From positions 1-27,617 of the forward strand of contig CAMDKT010000007.1 in assembly GCA_945900935.1 (NCBI GenBank): DNA of 27,617 bases, in the 5' to 3' direction. Every line of letters begins with the position of its first letter. Within the stretch, counting starts at the first letter, position 1. The DNA is from Candidatus Sulfopaludibacter sp. SbA3 (GTDB lineage: Bacteria; Acidobacteriota; Terriglobia; Bryobacterales; Bryobacteraceae). A program made the translations under genes and the position numbers. Positions 9,381 through 18,144 of the stretch are shown here, one piece after another. Under the pieces are notes generated by a model, which saw only the letters and a program-made list of their open reading frames with translations, made no database searches and was not told the DNA's origin.

Positions 9381-12300
9381 AAGCTCACCCTGACGCTAAA
9401 CTGCAAATTGCGAGGCAGATTCGATTGCGGATTCGCAAACGTGCCAAATGTCGGGTTCGTGATGTTCGTGTTCAGTCCGCCCAACAGATGCCGGTTGCCG
9501 ACATTGAAGGCCGACGCGCGGATCTCGATGTTGTTCTTCTCATCGCGGCCGAAGGGAATGTTCTTGCTGGCCGCCACGTCCTCGCTAAGCTGATTCGGCT
9601 GATACAACCGCGGTATCACGGCCGGTACGTTTCCGTAAGTGAAGTTCGCCGGCTGGACGAAAGCGCTGCGATTCAAATACGGGCTGCTCGGATTGGTGGG
9701 ATCCCAACCAGCGTTCAACAACGGCTGCCCGGCAACGTAATTGCAACGGGCCGCTCCCGCTCCCGCCAACGTCTGCGCGCACCCGCCCACACCGAGCGGC
9801 GATCCGCTCTGATACCGGTGCACCGCTGAGACCGACCAGTTCCCGAGAACTCCGTTGACCGATGGATGGAGGCTCCCGCCAAACGCCTTGCCCTTGCCGA
9901 ACGGCAGATCATAAACATAACCCATTGTGTAAACGTGCGGCCGGTTGGCTCCACTTACTACCTTTTCGGTGGACTGATTGTAGATGTTCTGTCCATTCTG
10001 ACTAATCAGCGTCTTGGAGAAAGTGTAAGAAGTCATCAGCCAAAGACCCTTTGAATAACGTTTCTGGAAACTGACTTCCAGTCCGTTATACGTGCTGTGC
10101 CCGGTTTGCGAAGCCACCGATCCGAATCCGGTGTACTGCGGGAACGGACGCAACGCCTGCTGCAACTGGAGATTGAGCGGATAGCCCGCATAGGGCAGCT
10201 TGAAGCCCGAAGCAATCACCGTTGGATTGTTCATCGCCGTGCTCAAAGGACTCGTCAGCAAATTCCCATACGTGGCAAAGTGCTTTGGATCGAGTTGATT
10301 AAAGTCCAGCCCGGGCTGATAGATCTTGATGCCGTAGTTTGCATGAAAGCTCGTGCGCAGGACCGTCGAAGGCGTGAAGCTGTGTTCGACGGTGAAGTTG
10401 TAATCGGCGTAGTAGCCGGGCTTACCCGATTCCCCCGTCTTATAAGTTACGTTGCCGTTGACGCCGATCCCTGGATTCTTCTGCGGCGGGCGCAGGCCGT
10501 CGACCAATGACTTAAAATCATTCAGCCCGCCTCTATGCGTGAAGGCGATCCCATTGGAAAGAAAATTTCCGATGGAACCAAAGCCGCCGCCGAAACCCTG
10601 GATGCCGTTGTCGGCATTACCGTCTTCGCGGATGATGTCCCACATGATCGCGCCGCCCGCCCGGATGACGGTCTTTGATCCGAGCTTATACGCAAGGCCC
10701 GCGCGCGGGGCGAAGCCGTTTTTGCGGGTTTCAAGCAAAATGGGCCGGTTCTTGGAGGCAAATTCCAAGGCGCCCAGCAAGTTCCCGGCGGAAGGATTGG
10801 GAATGGTTGGGTTGAAGTTACTGTTCTGTAAGTCCTTTTCGCGGCGGGGGACGCTGTAGTCATAACGAAGTCCCAGGTTCAACGTCAGATTCTTGCTGAC
10901 CTTAAAGTCGTCCTGTACATAGCCGGCGTAATACTTGTACCGGAAGTCGATGTCGGCGCCGAAGTTGAAGGATCCGCCGCTCGGCAGACCTAGCAGGAAA
11001 GAGGCAAAGCCGATGCCATTCTGGCCGGCGACGCTCGGATTCCCAGTGCCCGCGGTACTGTAGCTCAACGATCCGCTGCAGTTATTACAATCGATCCGGC
11101 GATAGCTGATGTCCATGTAACTGCCGCCGAATTTGAGGTTATGCCGACCCTTCACCCAGGAAAGCTGGTCGCTTATGTTGATGGTCCGGCCCGGGGAGTT
11201 CGTGTAGACCTGTCCGCCGAAATTGCCGAATTCCGTATTGTATTTCGTGTAGTTCGGAGCTTTCTCGCCGCCCGATCCTATCACGCCCGGAAGCATCGTC
11301 GCGGTCCGGTACGCATCGCTCATCCCGAGATTCGGCCCTTCACCCAGCTTGCGCTGATTCATGCCGAATGTGAAGTGGTTCAGAATGTTTGGCTGGATGC
11401 TGTAGTCGGCGTTGAATCGCCAATAGCGGACGTGGCCGAACTCCTGAAACGCTTCGGCAAGCGGTCCCGGAATCGGTCCAACCAGTGGGTAACTGTCGAA
11501 ATACTGCCGGCTGAACATGCCGTTCACATGCAGTTTATCGGTGACGTTGTGATCGCCCTTGAAGGAGTACACGCCCTGCCAAGCGCCCGGCGTGCGCGCG
11601 CCGTTATTCCGCGCGCGGGTGTTGTTGAAGGGCACATTCGGATCATCCGGCTGTGGCAGTTCCGCCAATATCGTTTTGGCCACACCATTAATTCGCTCCG
11701 GACAAATGACATTCAGAACGCCTCTGCATTGCATCGGCTGACGCAGAGACGCATTGGCGATTACGTTCCCGTTGGCGTCGAGCGGATCGAACATCGGCAC
11801 CATCGCCCCCGCGGCGTTGGTGTAGCGCCGGAAGTCGCCGTTGCGGAAGTCGGTGATCGGCAGGGAAATCAGGCTGGTGCTGCTGTAGTTCTTGGCGCGT
11901 GATCGTTCGCCAGCGACGAAAAAGAAGGTCTTGTTGCGGCCGTCGTAAACTTTCGGAATCACCACCGGGCCGCCGATATTGGTCGCCTCGACGTGTTGGC
12001 GCTGCACGGATTCACCGCGCGTCCCCCAAAAGAACCCCTTGGCGTTCAGCTTTTCATGGCGAAGTTGAGCCATGAACGAGCCGTGCAACGCATTGCTCCC
12101 GGATTTCGTCGTGAAGTTAAGCACGCCATTCGATGACCGCCCAAACTCAGCCGAATAGGCCGAAGTTTGCACCTTAAACTCCTCCACCGCCTCCGCGCTG
12201 ACCACTCGCATTTGCGGGTCGTTGCGCCGTTCGCTCATTGCCTCGCCGCCATCGACGAGCAGACTCGCGCCGTTGGCCTGCCCACCGGCAATGCGGGGCG

Positions 12301-12829
12301 CGCCGCCGGTCGTGTCCGGATCGCTCTGCAAGTTCATCGTTACACCGGGAGCAAGACTCGTAAACGCGATGTTACTGCGCAGCCCGCCGTTGATGAACAG
12401 CGGCAGTTGCTGAATGGCCTTGTTCTCCACAACCGTGCCGAGATCGCTGCGATCGGTCTGCAGCAGCGGAAGCGTGGATTCCACTTGCACCGTCTCCTGG
12501 ACCGCGCCCAATTGCATCGGAATCTCCAGGCGCGTCGTGGTATTAACCTGGACTTGAACGCCCGCCGCTTCCGCCTTTCGAAAACCGTTCTTTTCCGCGG
12601 TCACCGAGTAGCGGCCGGCCGTCAGGGAGAGAAACGTATAGCTGCCCTCAGAGTTGCTGTCCACGGACTGCTTTTGGCCCGTCGCCGGGTTCAGCAGCGT
12701 GACTCTCGTGGCCGGCAGAACCGCGCCGGAAGAGTCCATCACCGTGCCCGTGATCACGCCGCGGTCCTGCGCGAAAACCGCCGACGCGCAAGCGATCAAA
12801 ATCCCCAACAAAAGTCTTTGCGGCCTCAT
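9377..12829 (-). CDS. TonB-dependent receptor with carboxypeptidase-regulatory-like domain (Oar-like)
   Basis: This 1150-residue outer-membrane receptor belongs to the Oar-like group that is heavily expanded in Acidobacteriota. A signal peptide (LLLGILIACASAVFAQ) is followed by a carboxypeptidase-regulatory-like, immunoglobulin-type domain at about 22-105 (GVITGTVMDSSGAVLPATRV and SYTFLSLTAGRYSVTAEKNG). A plug domain lies at about 115-240 (EEFKVQTSAYSAEFGRSSNG), and a long beta-barrel ends in FSVRVSF with a terminal Phe, as needed for barrel insertion. A strong GGGAGG precedes the ATG, which overlaps the esterase stop as ATGA. The 3' end overlaps the next gene by 4 bp. There is no SusD-type partner. 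Uptake of an oligomer or ester is plausible from the neighbouring hydrolases, but the ligand is unknown. Confidence 0.92.
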   Translation of the reverse strand: MRPQRLLLGILIACASAVFAQDRGVITGTVMDSSGAVLPATRVTLLNPATGQKQSVDSNSEGSYTFLSLTAGRYSVTAEKNGFRKAEAAGVQVQVNTTTRLEIPMQLGAVQETVQVESTLPLLQTDRSDLGTVVENKAIQQLPLFINGGLRSNIAFTSLAPGVTMNLQSDPDTTGGAPRIAGGQANGASLLVDGGEAMSERRNDPQMRVVSAEAVEEFKVQTSAYSAEFGRSSNGVLNFTTKSGSNALHGSFMAQLRHEKLNAKGFFWGTRGESVQRQHVEATNIGGPVVIPKVYDGRNKTFFFVAGERSRAKNYSSTSLISLPITDFRNGDFRRYTNAAGAMVPMFDPLDANGNVIANASLRQPMQCRGVLNVICPERINGVAKTILAELPQPDDPNVPFNNTRARNNGARTPGAWQGVYSFKGDHNVTDKLHVNGMFSRQYFDSYPLVGPIPGPLAEAFQEFGHVRYWRFNADYSIQPNILNHFTFGMNQRKLGEGPNLGMSDAYRTATMLPGVIGSGGEKAPNYTKYNTEFGNFGGQVYTNSPGRTINISDQLSWVKGRHNLKFGGSYMDISYRRIDCNNCSGSLSYSTAGTGNPSVAGQNGIGFASFLLGLPSGGSFNFGADIDFRYKYYAGYVQDDFKVSKNLTLNLGLRYDYSVPRREKDLQNSNFNPTIPNPSAGNLLGALEFASKNRPILLETRKNGFAPRAGLAYKLGSKTVIRAGGAIMWDIIREDGNADNGIQGFGGGFGSIGNFLSNGIAFTHRGGLNDFKSLVDGLRPPQKNPGIGVNGNVTYKTGESGKPGYYADYNFTVEHSFTPSTVLRTSFHANYGIKIYQPGLDFNQLDPKHFATYGNLLTSPLSTAMNNPTVIASGFKLPYAGYPLNLQLQQALRPFPQYTGFGSVASQTGHSTYNGLEVSFQKRYSKGLWLMTSYTFSKTLISQNGQNIYNQSTEKVVSGANRPHVYTMGYVYDLPFGKGKAFGGSLHPSVNGVLGNWSVSAVHRYQSGSPLGVGGCAQTLAGAGAARCNYVAGQPLLNAGWDPTNPSSPYLNRSAFVQPANFTYGNVPAVIPRLYQPNQLSEDVAASKNIPFGRDEKNNIEIRASAFNVGNRHLLGGLNTNITNPTFGTFANPQSNLPRNLQFSVRVSF

Positions 12830-13956
12830 TTAGCCCTCCCTGATTTGTAACCCTGCCAAACATACTCAAGCGCCTGCGCCAGCGTATGCTGCTTCACCGC
12901 GCGATCCGTATGCCCGGCGTTTTTCGCAAACACAAACTGATAATGATAGCCCTTCGCCGCCAGCACTTTGGCCATTTTCTCATTGGCCAGCACCCAGTCG
13001 TGATAAGCGTCCCCCGTGCTCAAATTGTCCCGATCGCTCACATGCATCCAAAGGCGAATCGGTTTCCGGGGACTCTTCGGAATCAGGTTTTCATGGAACT
13101 CCCACGCCCCATGCGGAGTCTCCGGATTATACGGCCACTGCTGATTCACATACGTGCCTGAATAGGTCAGCACGCGGTGGTACCACTCCGGGTGATACCA
13201 CGCCATGATCAACGCCGCCGACCCGCCGGAGCTTCCGCCCATCGTCGCCCGGCCATCGGGATCCTTCGTCAGCTTCACGTTGTATTGCTTCTCGACGAGC
13301 GGCAGCACTTCCGTCTCAACGAACTCCGCGTATTTCCCCGACATCGTGTCGTACTCCAGCCCGCGCTGGCTTCCCTGGGCGTCGCCGCTTCCATTGCCGA
13401 TGGAGATTGCAATCATCACCGGCACCCGTTTCTGCGCGATCAGATTATCCAGCGCCATAAACAGCGCCTTGTCCGGGCCATCCGCCCCGACGATGAACGG
13501 CGCCGCCGTCCCCGGCACATACTGCTTCGGCACATACACCGCCACGCGCCGCGTGTACGGAGCCGGGCCGCTATCGACGATCAACTTCTTCGGGTCCGCC
13601 GGATCCGGCCGGCCAAACGTGCCAGCCGCGCGTTTGATGCCGGGATAGAACTTGCTGTCCGTCGATTCCATCGTGAAATTGTGAATGGTTCCCTGCGGCA
13701 CGCCTTCCTGAGCGATCATCTCCGGCGCCGGTTTATAGGTTGGGCCAATGATGAAGTTCCCGTCCTTATTGATGGGAGCGTTCGCGCCGTCCGGCAACGC
13801 TTTCGCTTTCACGTAACCGGGAGTATTGGGGTCGCGCGTCGGCGGCGGCGTGCGCGGGGGACGGGCGGCGGCCGACGGTGCCGGAGGTTGGGCCATAGCC
13901 GGATCCAAGCCGGCCGCCAGACAAATCAGGAACGTGGTACTCGAAAGACGGACCAT
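12826..13956 (-). CDS. exported alpha/beta-hydrolase esterase (PF00756, enterochelin-esterase-like)
   Basis: This 376-residue secreted hydrolase resembles the Fes/IroE and esterase D group. A signal peptide (MVRLSSTTFLICLAAG) ends near AMAQ and is followed by a Pro-rich linker. The catalytic domain carries VAVYVPKQYVPG, IAISIGNGSG and the nucleophile elbow G240-G-S242-S-G-G. The segment HPEWYHRVLTYSGTYVNQQW is typical. Candidate partners are an Asp in HVSDRDNL (about 307-310) and His349 in NAGHTDR. The frame is open upstream to 14019, but the ATG at 13956 gives a proper signal peptide and leaves room for a promoter, so I chose it. It is the first gene of a five-gene unit. Fes-type enzymes cleave siderophore esters, but PF00756 members also act on carbohydrate esters, so the substrate is open. 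Confidence 0.9.
   Translation of the reverse strand: MVRLSSTTFLICLAAGLDPAMAQPPAPSAAARPPRTPPPTRDPNTPGYVKAKALPDGANAPINKDGNFIIGPTYKPAPEMIAQEGVPQGTIHNFTMESTDSKFYPGIKRAAGTFGRPDPADPKKLIVDSGPAPYTRRVAVYVPKQYVPGTAAPFIVGADGPDKALFMALDNLIAQKRVPVMIAISIGNGSGDAQGSQRGLEYDTMSGKYAEFVETEVLPLVEKQYNVKLTKDPDGRATMGGSSGGSAALIMAWYHPEWYHRVLTYSGTYVNQQWPYNPETPHGAWEFHENLIPKSPRKPIRLWMHVSDRDNLSTGDAYHDWVLANEKMAKVLAAKGYHYQFVFAKNAGHTDRAVKQHTLAQALEYVWQGYKSGRAK
12835..12839 (-). promoter_or_regulatory. ribosome binding site of the TonB receptor gene
   Basis: The minus strand reads GGAGG inside a GGGAGGG run, five bases before the ATG at 12829. It lies within the last codons of the esterase gene, so translation of the receptor is both coupled by the ATGA overlap and supported by its own strong site. 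Confidence 0.7.
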
Positions 13957-14042
13957 TAAGGACTTCTCTTTTCTAACGGAAATTTCATCAACAATTTTAT
14001 CGCAACAACAGCGTGCCACCGGCGATAGATTACGATAAACGC
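13957..14042. promoter_or_regulatory. divergent promoter region
   Basis: These 86 bp separate two divergent starts and form an AT-rich island in GC-rich surroundings. On the minus strand a TAAAAT hexamer (complement of ATTTTA, about 13993-13998) could be a -10 box for the five-gene unit, leaving a leader of about 30-40 bases. No convincing -35 box is seen. For the plus gene, only short AT-rich elements close to the ATG are visible. This is inferred from arrangement and base composition. Confidence 0.35.
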
Positions 14043-15497
14043 ATGCGCCGCCGTCAACTCCTCCAAGCCGCCGCCGCCCTGCCGCTGGCGGACTTGATTC
14101 CGGCGGAGAATCGCAAACCGGGTACCAACGCCTGGCAACTCACCAAAGTCTGGCCCAACAAAGGGAAAGGCTTCCGCTCCGGCCTCATCGAAGGCTACTG
14201 CGGCCAACAGAGCGTCCACGCCGGCGAAACACTCACCATCCATGTCTCCGCCGACCCGGCACGCCGCTTCACCATCGACATCTACCGGATGGGCTACTAT
14301 GGCGGCACCGGCGCCCGGCATATGACTCAACTCGGTCCCTTCCAGGGCAAGCCCCAGGTTGACCCGCCCATCGGTCCCAATCGCCTTCGTGAATGCCGTT
14401 GGGAACCTGTAACATCGGTCACGATCCCAAAGGACTGGCCCTCCGGCGTCTATCTCGGGAAACTAACATGCGTCCCCGTGAGTTCGTTAGAACATCCCTG
14501 GCAAAGCTACATCATTTTCATAGTTAAAGACCGGCGCAAAGCGGCCATTACATTTCAGTGCAGCGACAATACCTGGGCCGCCTACAATCGCTGGCCCGAT
14601 GACTTCTCGCTCTACACGGACCCGCGCCACTCCTGGGCGCCCTCGGTCGCCACCAGTTTCGACAAGCCCTATGCCAAGTACGCCCAGATCTTCGACCACC
14701 CTTTATCCGTTGGATCCGGCGAGTTTCTGCTCTGGGAATACCCGCTCGCTTACTGGCTTGAAATGCATGGCTTCGACGTAACATATACATCCAATTCGGA
14801 CATGATCGAATCTGCGCAGTTCCTCCGGTCGAAAGTCTTTCTGAGCGTTGGCCACGACGAATACTGGGACCGGCGGCAGTATGACGCGGCCCTCGATTCG
14901 ATCCGTCAGGGAGTCACTCACTTATACCTTAGCGGTAACTCCGTCATGGGCCTAACGCCATTCCAGTCCAGCGCGGACGGACGGCCCAACCGCGTTATCA
15001 GCCGCGAAGGGGTCTACGGCAGCGTTTATGGAGGCCTCGACAAGTTCTTCAAATATCCCTTTCCCCAAGAAGGTCCAAACGCAAACCTGCTTATGGGTGC
15101 CCACTCCGTTTTTCCATTCAACGGCGGCGGCGATTGGATCTGCAAAAAGCCCGGCCACTGGATGTTCCAGGGGACCGGCATGAAGCAGGGCGACCGCATC
15201 GAGAGCCTTGTAGGATGGGAGTTCCACGGCGATCCCGCCCCAATCCCCGGCCTCGAAATCGTGGCTGAAGGCGACGCCCTGTCCGGCGGCAGAACGCCGA
15301 GCCACTGGACCTCGACAATCTATCCGGGACCGAAAGAAAACTTTGTCTTCAACGCGGCCACTATCTGGTGGGCACAAGGCCTAAGCAGTCCGCCTGGGCA
15401 CATCTTGCCCTGGTCTCACTGGGTCCGCCCGCTTGGTCCGGATCTCAGGGTTCAGCGAATAACTAAAAACTTACTTGACCGCGCCTTAGGCCAATAA
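14043..15497 (+). CDS. N,N-dimethylformamidase large-subunit-like protein
   Basis: This 484-residue protein matches the domain family named after the beta (large) subunit of N,N-dimethylformamidase (DMFA2_C-like). Visible signatures are IDIYRMGYYGGTGAR, QCSDNTWAAYNRW and FLSVGHDEYWDRRQYD, followed by LYLSGNSVMGL. In characterised dimethylformamidase, iron is held by Tyr and Glu residues, and the DEYWD Tyr is a candidate. I did not align it. The N-terminus MRRRQLLQAAAALPLADLIP looks like a short Tat signal, unlike the cytoplasmic enzyme. No small-subunit gene is adjacent, so the true reaction is probably not dimethylformamide hydrolysis. A GTG at 14013 is in frame, but the ATG at 14043 begins the signal. 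Its 3' end overlaps the convergent ceramidase-like gene by 12 bp. Confidence 0.8.
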   Translation: MRRRQLLQAAAALPLADLIPAENRKPGTNAWQLTKVWPNKGKGFRSGLIEGYCGQQSVHAGETLTIHVSADPARRFTIDIYRMGYYGGTGARHMTQLGPFQGKPQVDPPIGPNRLRECRWEPVTSVTIPKDWPSGVYLGKLTCVPVSSLEHPWQSYIIFIVKDRRKAAITFQCSDNTWAAYNRWPDDFSLYTDPRHSWAPSVATSFDKPYAKYAQIFDHPLSVGSGEFLLWEYPLAYWLEMHGFDVTYTSNSDMIESAQFLRSKVFLSVGHDEYWDRRQYDAALDSIRQGVTHLYLSGNSVMGLTPFQSSADGRPNRVISREGVYGSVYGGLDKFFKYPFPQEGPNANLLMGAHSVFPFNGGGDWICKKPGHWMFQGTGMKQGDRIESLVGWEFHGDPAPIPGLEIVAEGDALSGGRTPSHWTSTIYPGPKENFVFNAATIWWAQGLSSPPGHILPWSHWVRPLGPDLRVQRITKNLLDRALGQ

Positions 15498-16802
15498 CTT
15501 CCTAACCGCCGTCAGCAATATATCCTCAACCGCCGGAGCCACTCGCGACACCGCCGTTGTCTCATAACCCCCCTCATCATAAGCTTTCTTAGTGCCAATG
15601 TACATCGGTCCATAATCCCCATAAGCCGCCGTCGCCACTAACTCCCCCGCCCGCTCCTTCGCCGCCGCCAACTGGTACTCCACAAACAACTCTCCCGGCA
15701 TATGAACCACCGAAAATCCCCCCAGCCGCAGTGCCGTCAAATCCAACCGGCGCCCGCCCTTGACGAACCGGTAATAGGCCAGATACCGGGCATTATTCGC
15801 CCGTTGCTTCGCATCCAGCGACGCATCTCCGATAGCCGCCATCATCTCCGCCTCGCCAAATCCTTTCCCCTCCCGCAATGGCAGCCGTACCGGCTCCGTC
15901 ACCCACCGGACGGCCTCCATCGGCAGCGGCTTCTCCGCCGCCTTCGCCCGCGCCATCGCCGACGCCATTCTTTCCGCCAACACCGGCCGCATCCCCGGCG
16001 CTCCGTCGTTATACTTACCGGCCCCGATGTTACCCGCCGCCCCCGTAAAGTGAACCTGGAAAGTGTCTTTTTGAAGATCCCGCGCGTGTCCAACAAAATC
16101 AGCCGAGATAACTCCCTTTCCGTAGTAACTCATCGGATGCGTCGCGTAGTAACTCAGCGTCGCGATTCGCTTGTCCCCGCCCCAGAAACTAACCGACCGT
16201 AACAGCGGATCGATCACCCCTTCCGGCTCCGCGCACAACGGCGAGTTCCGGCACGCCGTCATCCGCCCGAACGCCACCTTCCCATCCGCTCCCAGTATCC
16301 GCCGGTTGGACGCCACGCCCTCCACCGCCGCCGCCCCGCCCGTCACTTGAGTCACCGCCACCGCTTTCAAGTTTTTCAAAGCCGCAGCCACTCGCAGTGC
16401 CGCGCCCCGCGCAAAATCGTTGTCGAATAGCGGAACGCCCGCGGGCAACAGCGAATGCGCCGTAAAGTCATCGCCCGGAGCGTCGTGCTGATGCACGGTA
16501 TGCAGCGCCACCCGCTCCGGCGTCGTCCCCGCGGCCTTCCCCAATACCGCCAGCCACCGGTCCCGGCTCTGGTTCCCGATTCCCAGCCAATCCACCGCGC
16601 ACAGCACGATCGGCCGCTCCCCTGCCGGCAGCAGCACCACGCCCCGCGCCCACAGCTTGTCCGAAACCGCCACGCCCGCCGGCACCAGTCCATAACAGAG
16701 CGGCGTCCCCAGCGGCGGCGTAACATCGGCCGCAAACGTACCCACCCGCATCCCCCGCCCGGCCAGCGCCAGGCTCATCATCGCCCGCCTACTTAGCGCC
16801 AT
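15486..16802 (-). CDS. neutral/alkaline non-lysosomal ceramidase-like protein (N-terminal domain type)
   Basis: This 438-residue protein resembles the N-terminal catalytic domain of neutral ceramidase (PF04734), without the C-terminal domain of the true enzyme. It begins with RVGTFAADVTPPLGTPLCYG, which is typical of the family. A metal-site-like segment L-H101-TVH-Q-H106-DAPGDD follows, then SYYATHPMSYYGKGVISADF and FVGHARDL, and VHFTGAAGNIGAGKYND. Such stand-alone domains are frequent in Planctomycetes and Acidobacteriota, where the substrate is not known. An N-terminal SRR and a weak hydrophobic stretch may be a Tat-like signal. The ATG at 16802 overlaps the beta-propeller gene by 14 bp. 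An ATG at 16781 would avoid overlap. The frame is open to 16886, but that would run deep into the upstream gene. It is the last gene of the second five-gene unit. Confidence 0.85.
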   Translation of the reverse strand: MALSRRAMMSLALAGRGMRVGTFAADVTPPLGTPLCYGLVPAGVAVSDKLWARGVVLLPAGERPIVLCAVDWLGIGNQSRDRWLAVLGKAAGTTPERVALHTVHQHDAPGDDFTAHSLLPAGVPLFDNDFARGAALRVAAALKNLKAVAVTQVTGGAAAVEGVASNRRILGADGKVAFGRMTACRNSPLCAEPEGVIDPLLRSVSFWGGDKRIATLSYYATHPMSYYGKGVISADFVGHARDLQKDTFQVHFTGAAGNIGAGKYNDGAPGMRPVLAERMASAMARAKAAEKPLPMEAVRWVTEPVRLPLREGKGFGEAEMMAAIGDASLDAKQRANNARYLAYYRFVKGGRRLDLTALRLGGFSVVHMPGELFVEYQLAAAKERAGELVATAAYGDYGPMYIGTKKAYDEGGYETTAVSRVAPAVEDILLTAVRKLLA

Positions 16803-18144
16803 AACAATACACTGCCCCCTTTGTCCGAATAATGACCCGCCCATCCACCAGCGCCGGCGTCGCCAGCACGTCTTCCTCCACTTCATTCACCGCCAGTAAC
16901 TCCTGCTCCGGCCCGGCTTTTAATACACTTACTTTCCCCGTATGGCTCGTAACATAGACCTTCCCATCCGCCGCCACCGGCGAGGCATAATACTTATCCG
17001 CCTCCCCCCGCAGCCGCGCCTGTTTATGCAATTTCCCCGTCGTTGCGTCCAATGTCGTCAACACCCCGCCCTCGTTGATCATGTACAGCACCCCTCGATA
17101 GACCAGCGGCGAAGGCAGTTGCGGAATCGACCGCAGGAACTTCCATGCCCGCCCGCCCCCGATCTTATACGCCAGCAGCGCGTTCTCCGCACGCATCGTC
17201 CGGATATACTGCTCCCACTCGCCCTGGTCCAATGACCCGTCCGAGTCTAAGTCAACATAGATCCAGCTACTGGTAACATGGGCCGACGGCGCTTCTGACT
17301 TACTCAACTTCCCATCCCCGTCTTTGTCAAACATCTTCAAAACCTCCGCAAACGAAGGAATCGTCAGTAACTTCCCCGCGTCGTTCTCGGGCGTGTTAAA
17401 CCCATGAACCAGCACTAAGTCCCCATGCACCACCGGGACAGACTTCATCTCCGCCGGCAGTCCATCCACGCCCCACGCCACCTTGCCCGTCGCAATCTCA
17501 TAGGCCTCCATCCGCAGCGATCCCGGCGCAATCACCCACTTGCCATGTACCACCGGCGTCGAATGCCCGCTCAGCGCCTCCTTTCTCGCCACGCGCCATA
17601 CCTGCTCCCCATTGGCCATCGAGAACGCAGCCGCGTAGGACCCTTGGCTCTGATCCACAATCAGCACCACTTTTCCTTCGGCGATTACCGGCGACACGCC
17701 CATCCCATACGCATTGTTGAACGGCCCCATCGGCGTCCGCCACCGCTCCTCTCCGCTCACCGAATACGCCACCAATCCAAAATCCGGGAAGAACGCGACA
17801 ACCGAATTCCCATCGCAGGCCACCGACGGCGACGCCGAATGGTTCAGCTTATGCAGCTTTTCGGTCCGTTGCCGCTCCACCGTCCGCCGCCACAATGGCG
17901 CGCCGGAAACCCGGTCCAGCGCCGCCAACACGAACCGCCCGCCGTCCAGCCCCGTCACGAAGATTCGCGAACCCGCCACCACCGGCGACGACAATCCCTC
18001 TGGAACCGCCGTCTTCCACACCGTCCGGAACGCCGCCGGATACGCCACGCCATCCAGAGCCACCCCCGCCCCATTCGGCCCGCGAAACATCGGCCAGTCC
18101 GCGCCCGCCAACAGCACCGGAACTATAACGAAGAGGAATCGCAT
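16789..18144 (-). CDS. PQQ-like beta-propeller protein with inserted EF-hand pair
   Basis: This 451-residue exported protein has a short signal peptide (FLFVIVPVLLAGA) followed by DWPMFRGPNGAGV, the usual opening of PQQ-like (YVTN/outer-membrane) propeller proteins in these phyla. Repeated blades carry G-x-x-x-W elements such as GAPLWRR, GEERWRT, GEQVWRV and GKVAWGV. Two calcium-binding EF-hand loops lie between blades: D273-K-D-G-D-G...E284 and D298-L-D-S-D-G...E309, both with the ligand positions 1, 3, 5 and 12 filled. No quinoprotein catalytic residues were identified, so a binding or scaffold role is as likely as a dehydrogenase role. The start overlaps the MFS gene by 22 bp and the end overlaps the ceramidase-like gene by 14 bp. 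Confidence 0.87.
   Translation of the reverse strand: MRFLFVIVPVLLAGADWPMFRGPNGAGVALDGVAYPAAFRTVWKTAVPEGLSSPVVAGSRIFVTGLDGGRFVLAALDRVSGAPLWRRTVERQRTEKLHKLNHSASPSVACDGNSVVAFFPDFGLVAYSVSGEERWRTPMGPFNNAYGMGVSPVIAEGKVVLIVDQSQGSYAAAFSMANGEQVWRVARKEALSGHSTPVVHGKWVIAPGSLRMEAYEIATGKVAWGVDGLPAEMKSVPVVHGDLVLVHGFNTPENDAGKLLTIPSFAEVLKMFDKDGDGKLSKSEAPSAHVTSSWIYVDLDSDGSLDQGEWEQYIRTMRAENALLAYKIGGGRAWKFLRSIPQLPSPLVYRGVLYMINEGGVLTTLDATTGKLHKQARLRGEADKYYASPVAADGKVYVTSHTGKVSVLKAGPEQELLAVNEVEEDVLATPALVDGRVIIRTKGAVYCYGAK

Noticed and set aside
7941..9593. A 550-codon open frame on the plus strand
   Set aside because: It lies opposite the serine hydrolase and DUF1549/DUF1553 genes, which have clear family motifs. 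Its translation is rich in Arg and His with no recognisable domain, as expected for a GC-rich antisense shadow.
13177..13959. Plus-strand open frame of 260 codons opposite the esterase gene
   Set aside because: Shadow of a gene with an intact catalytic motif. No domain is seen in the antisense translation.
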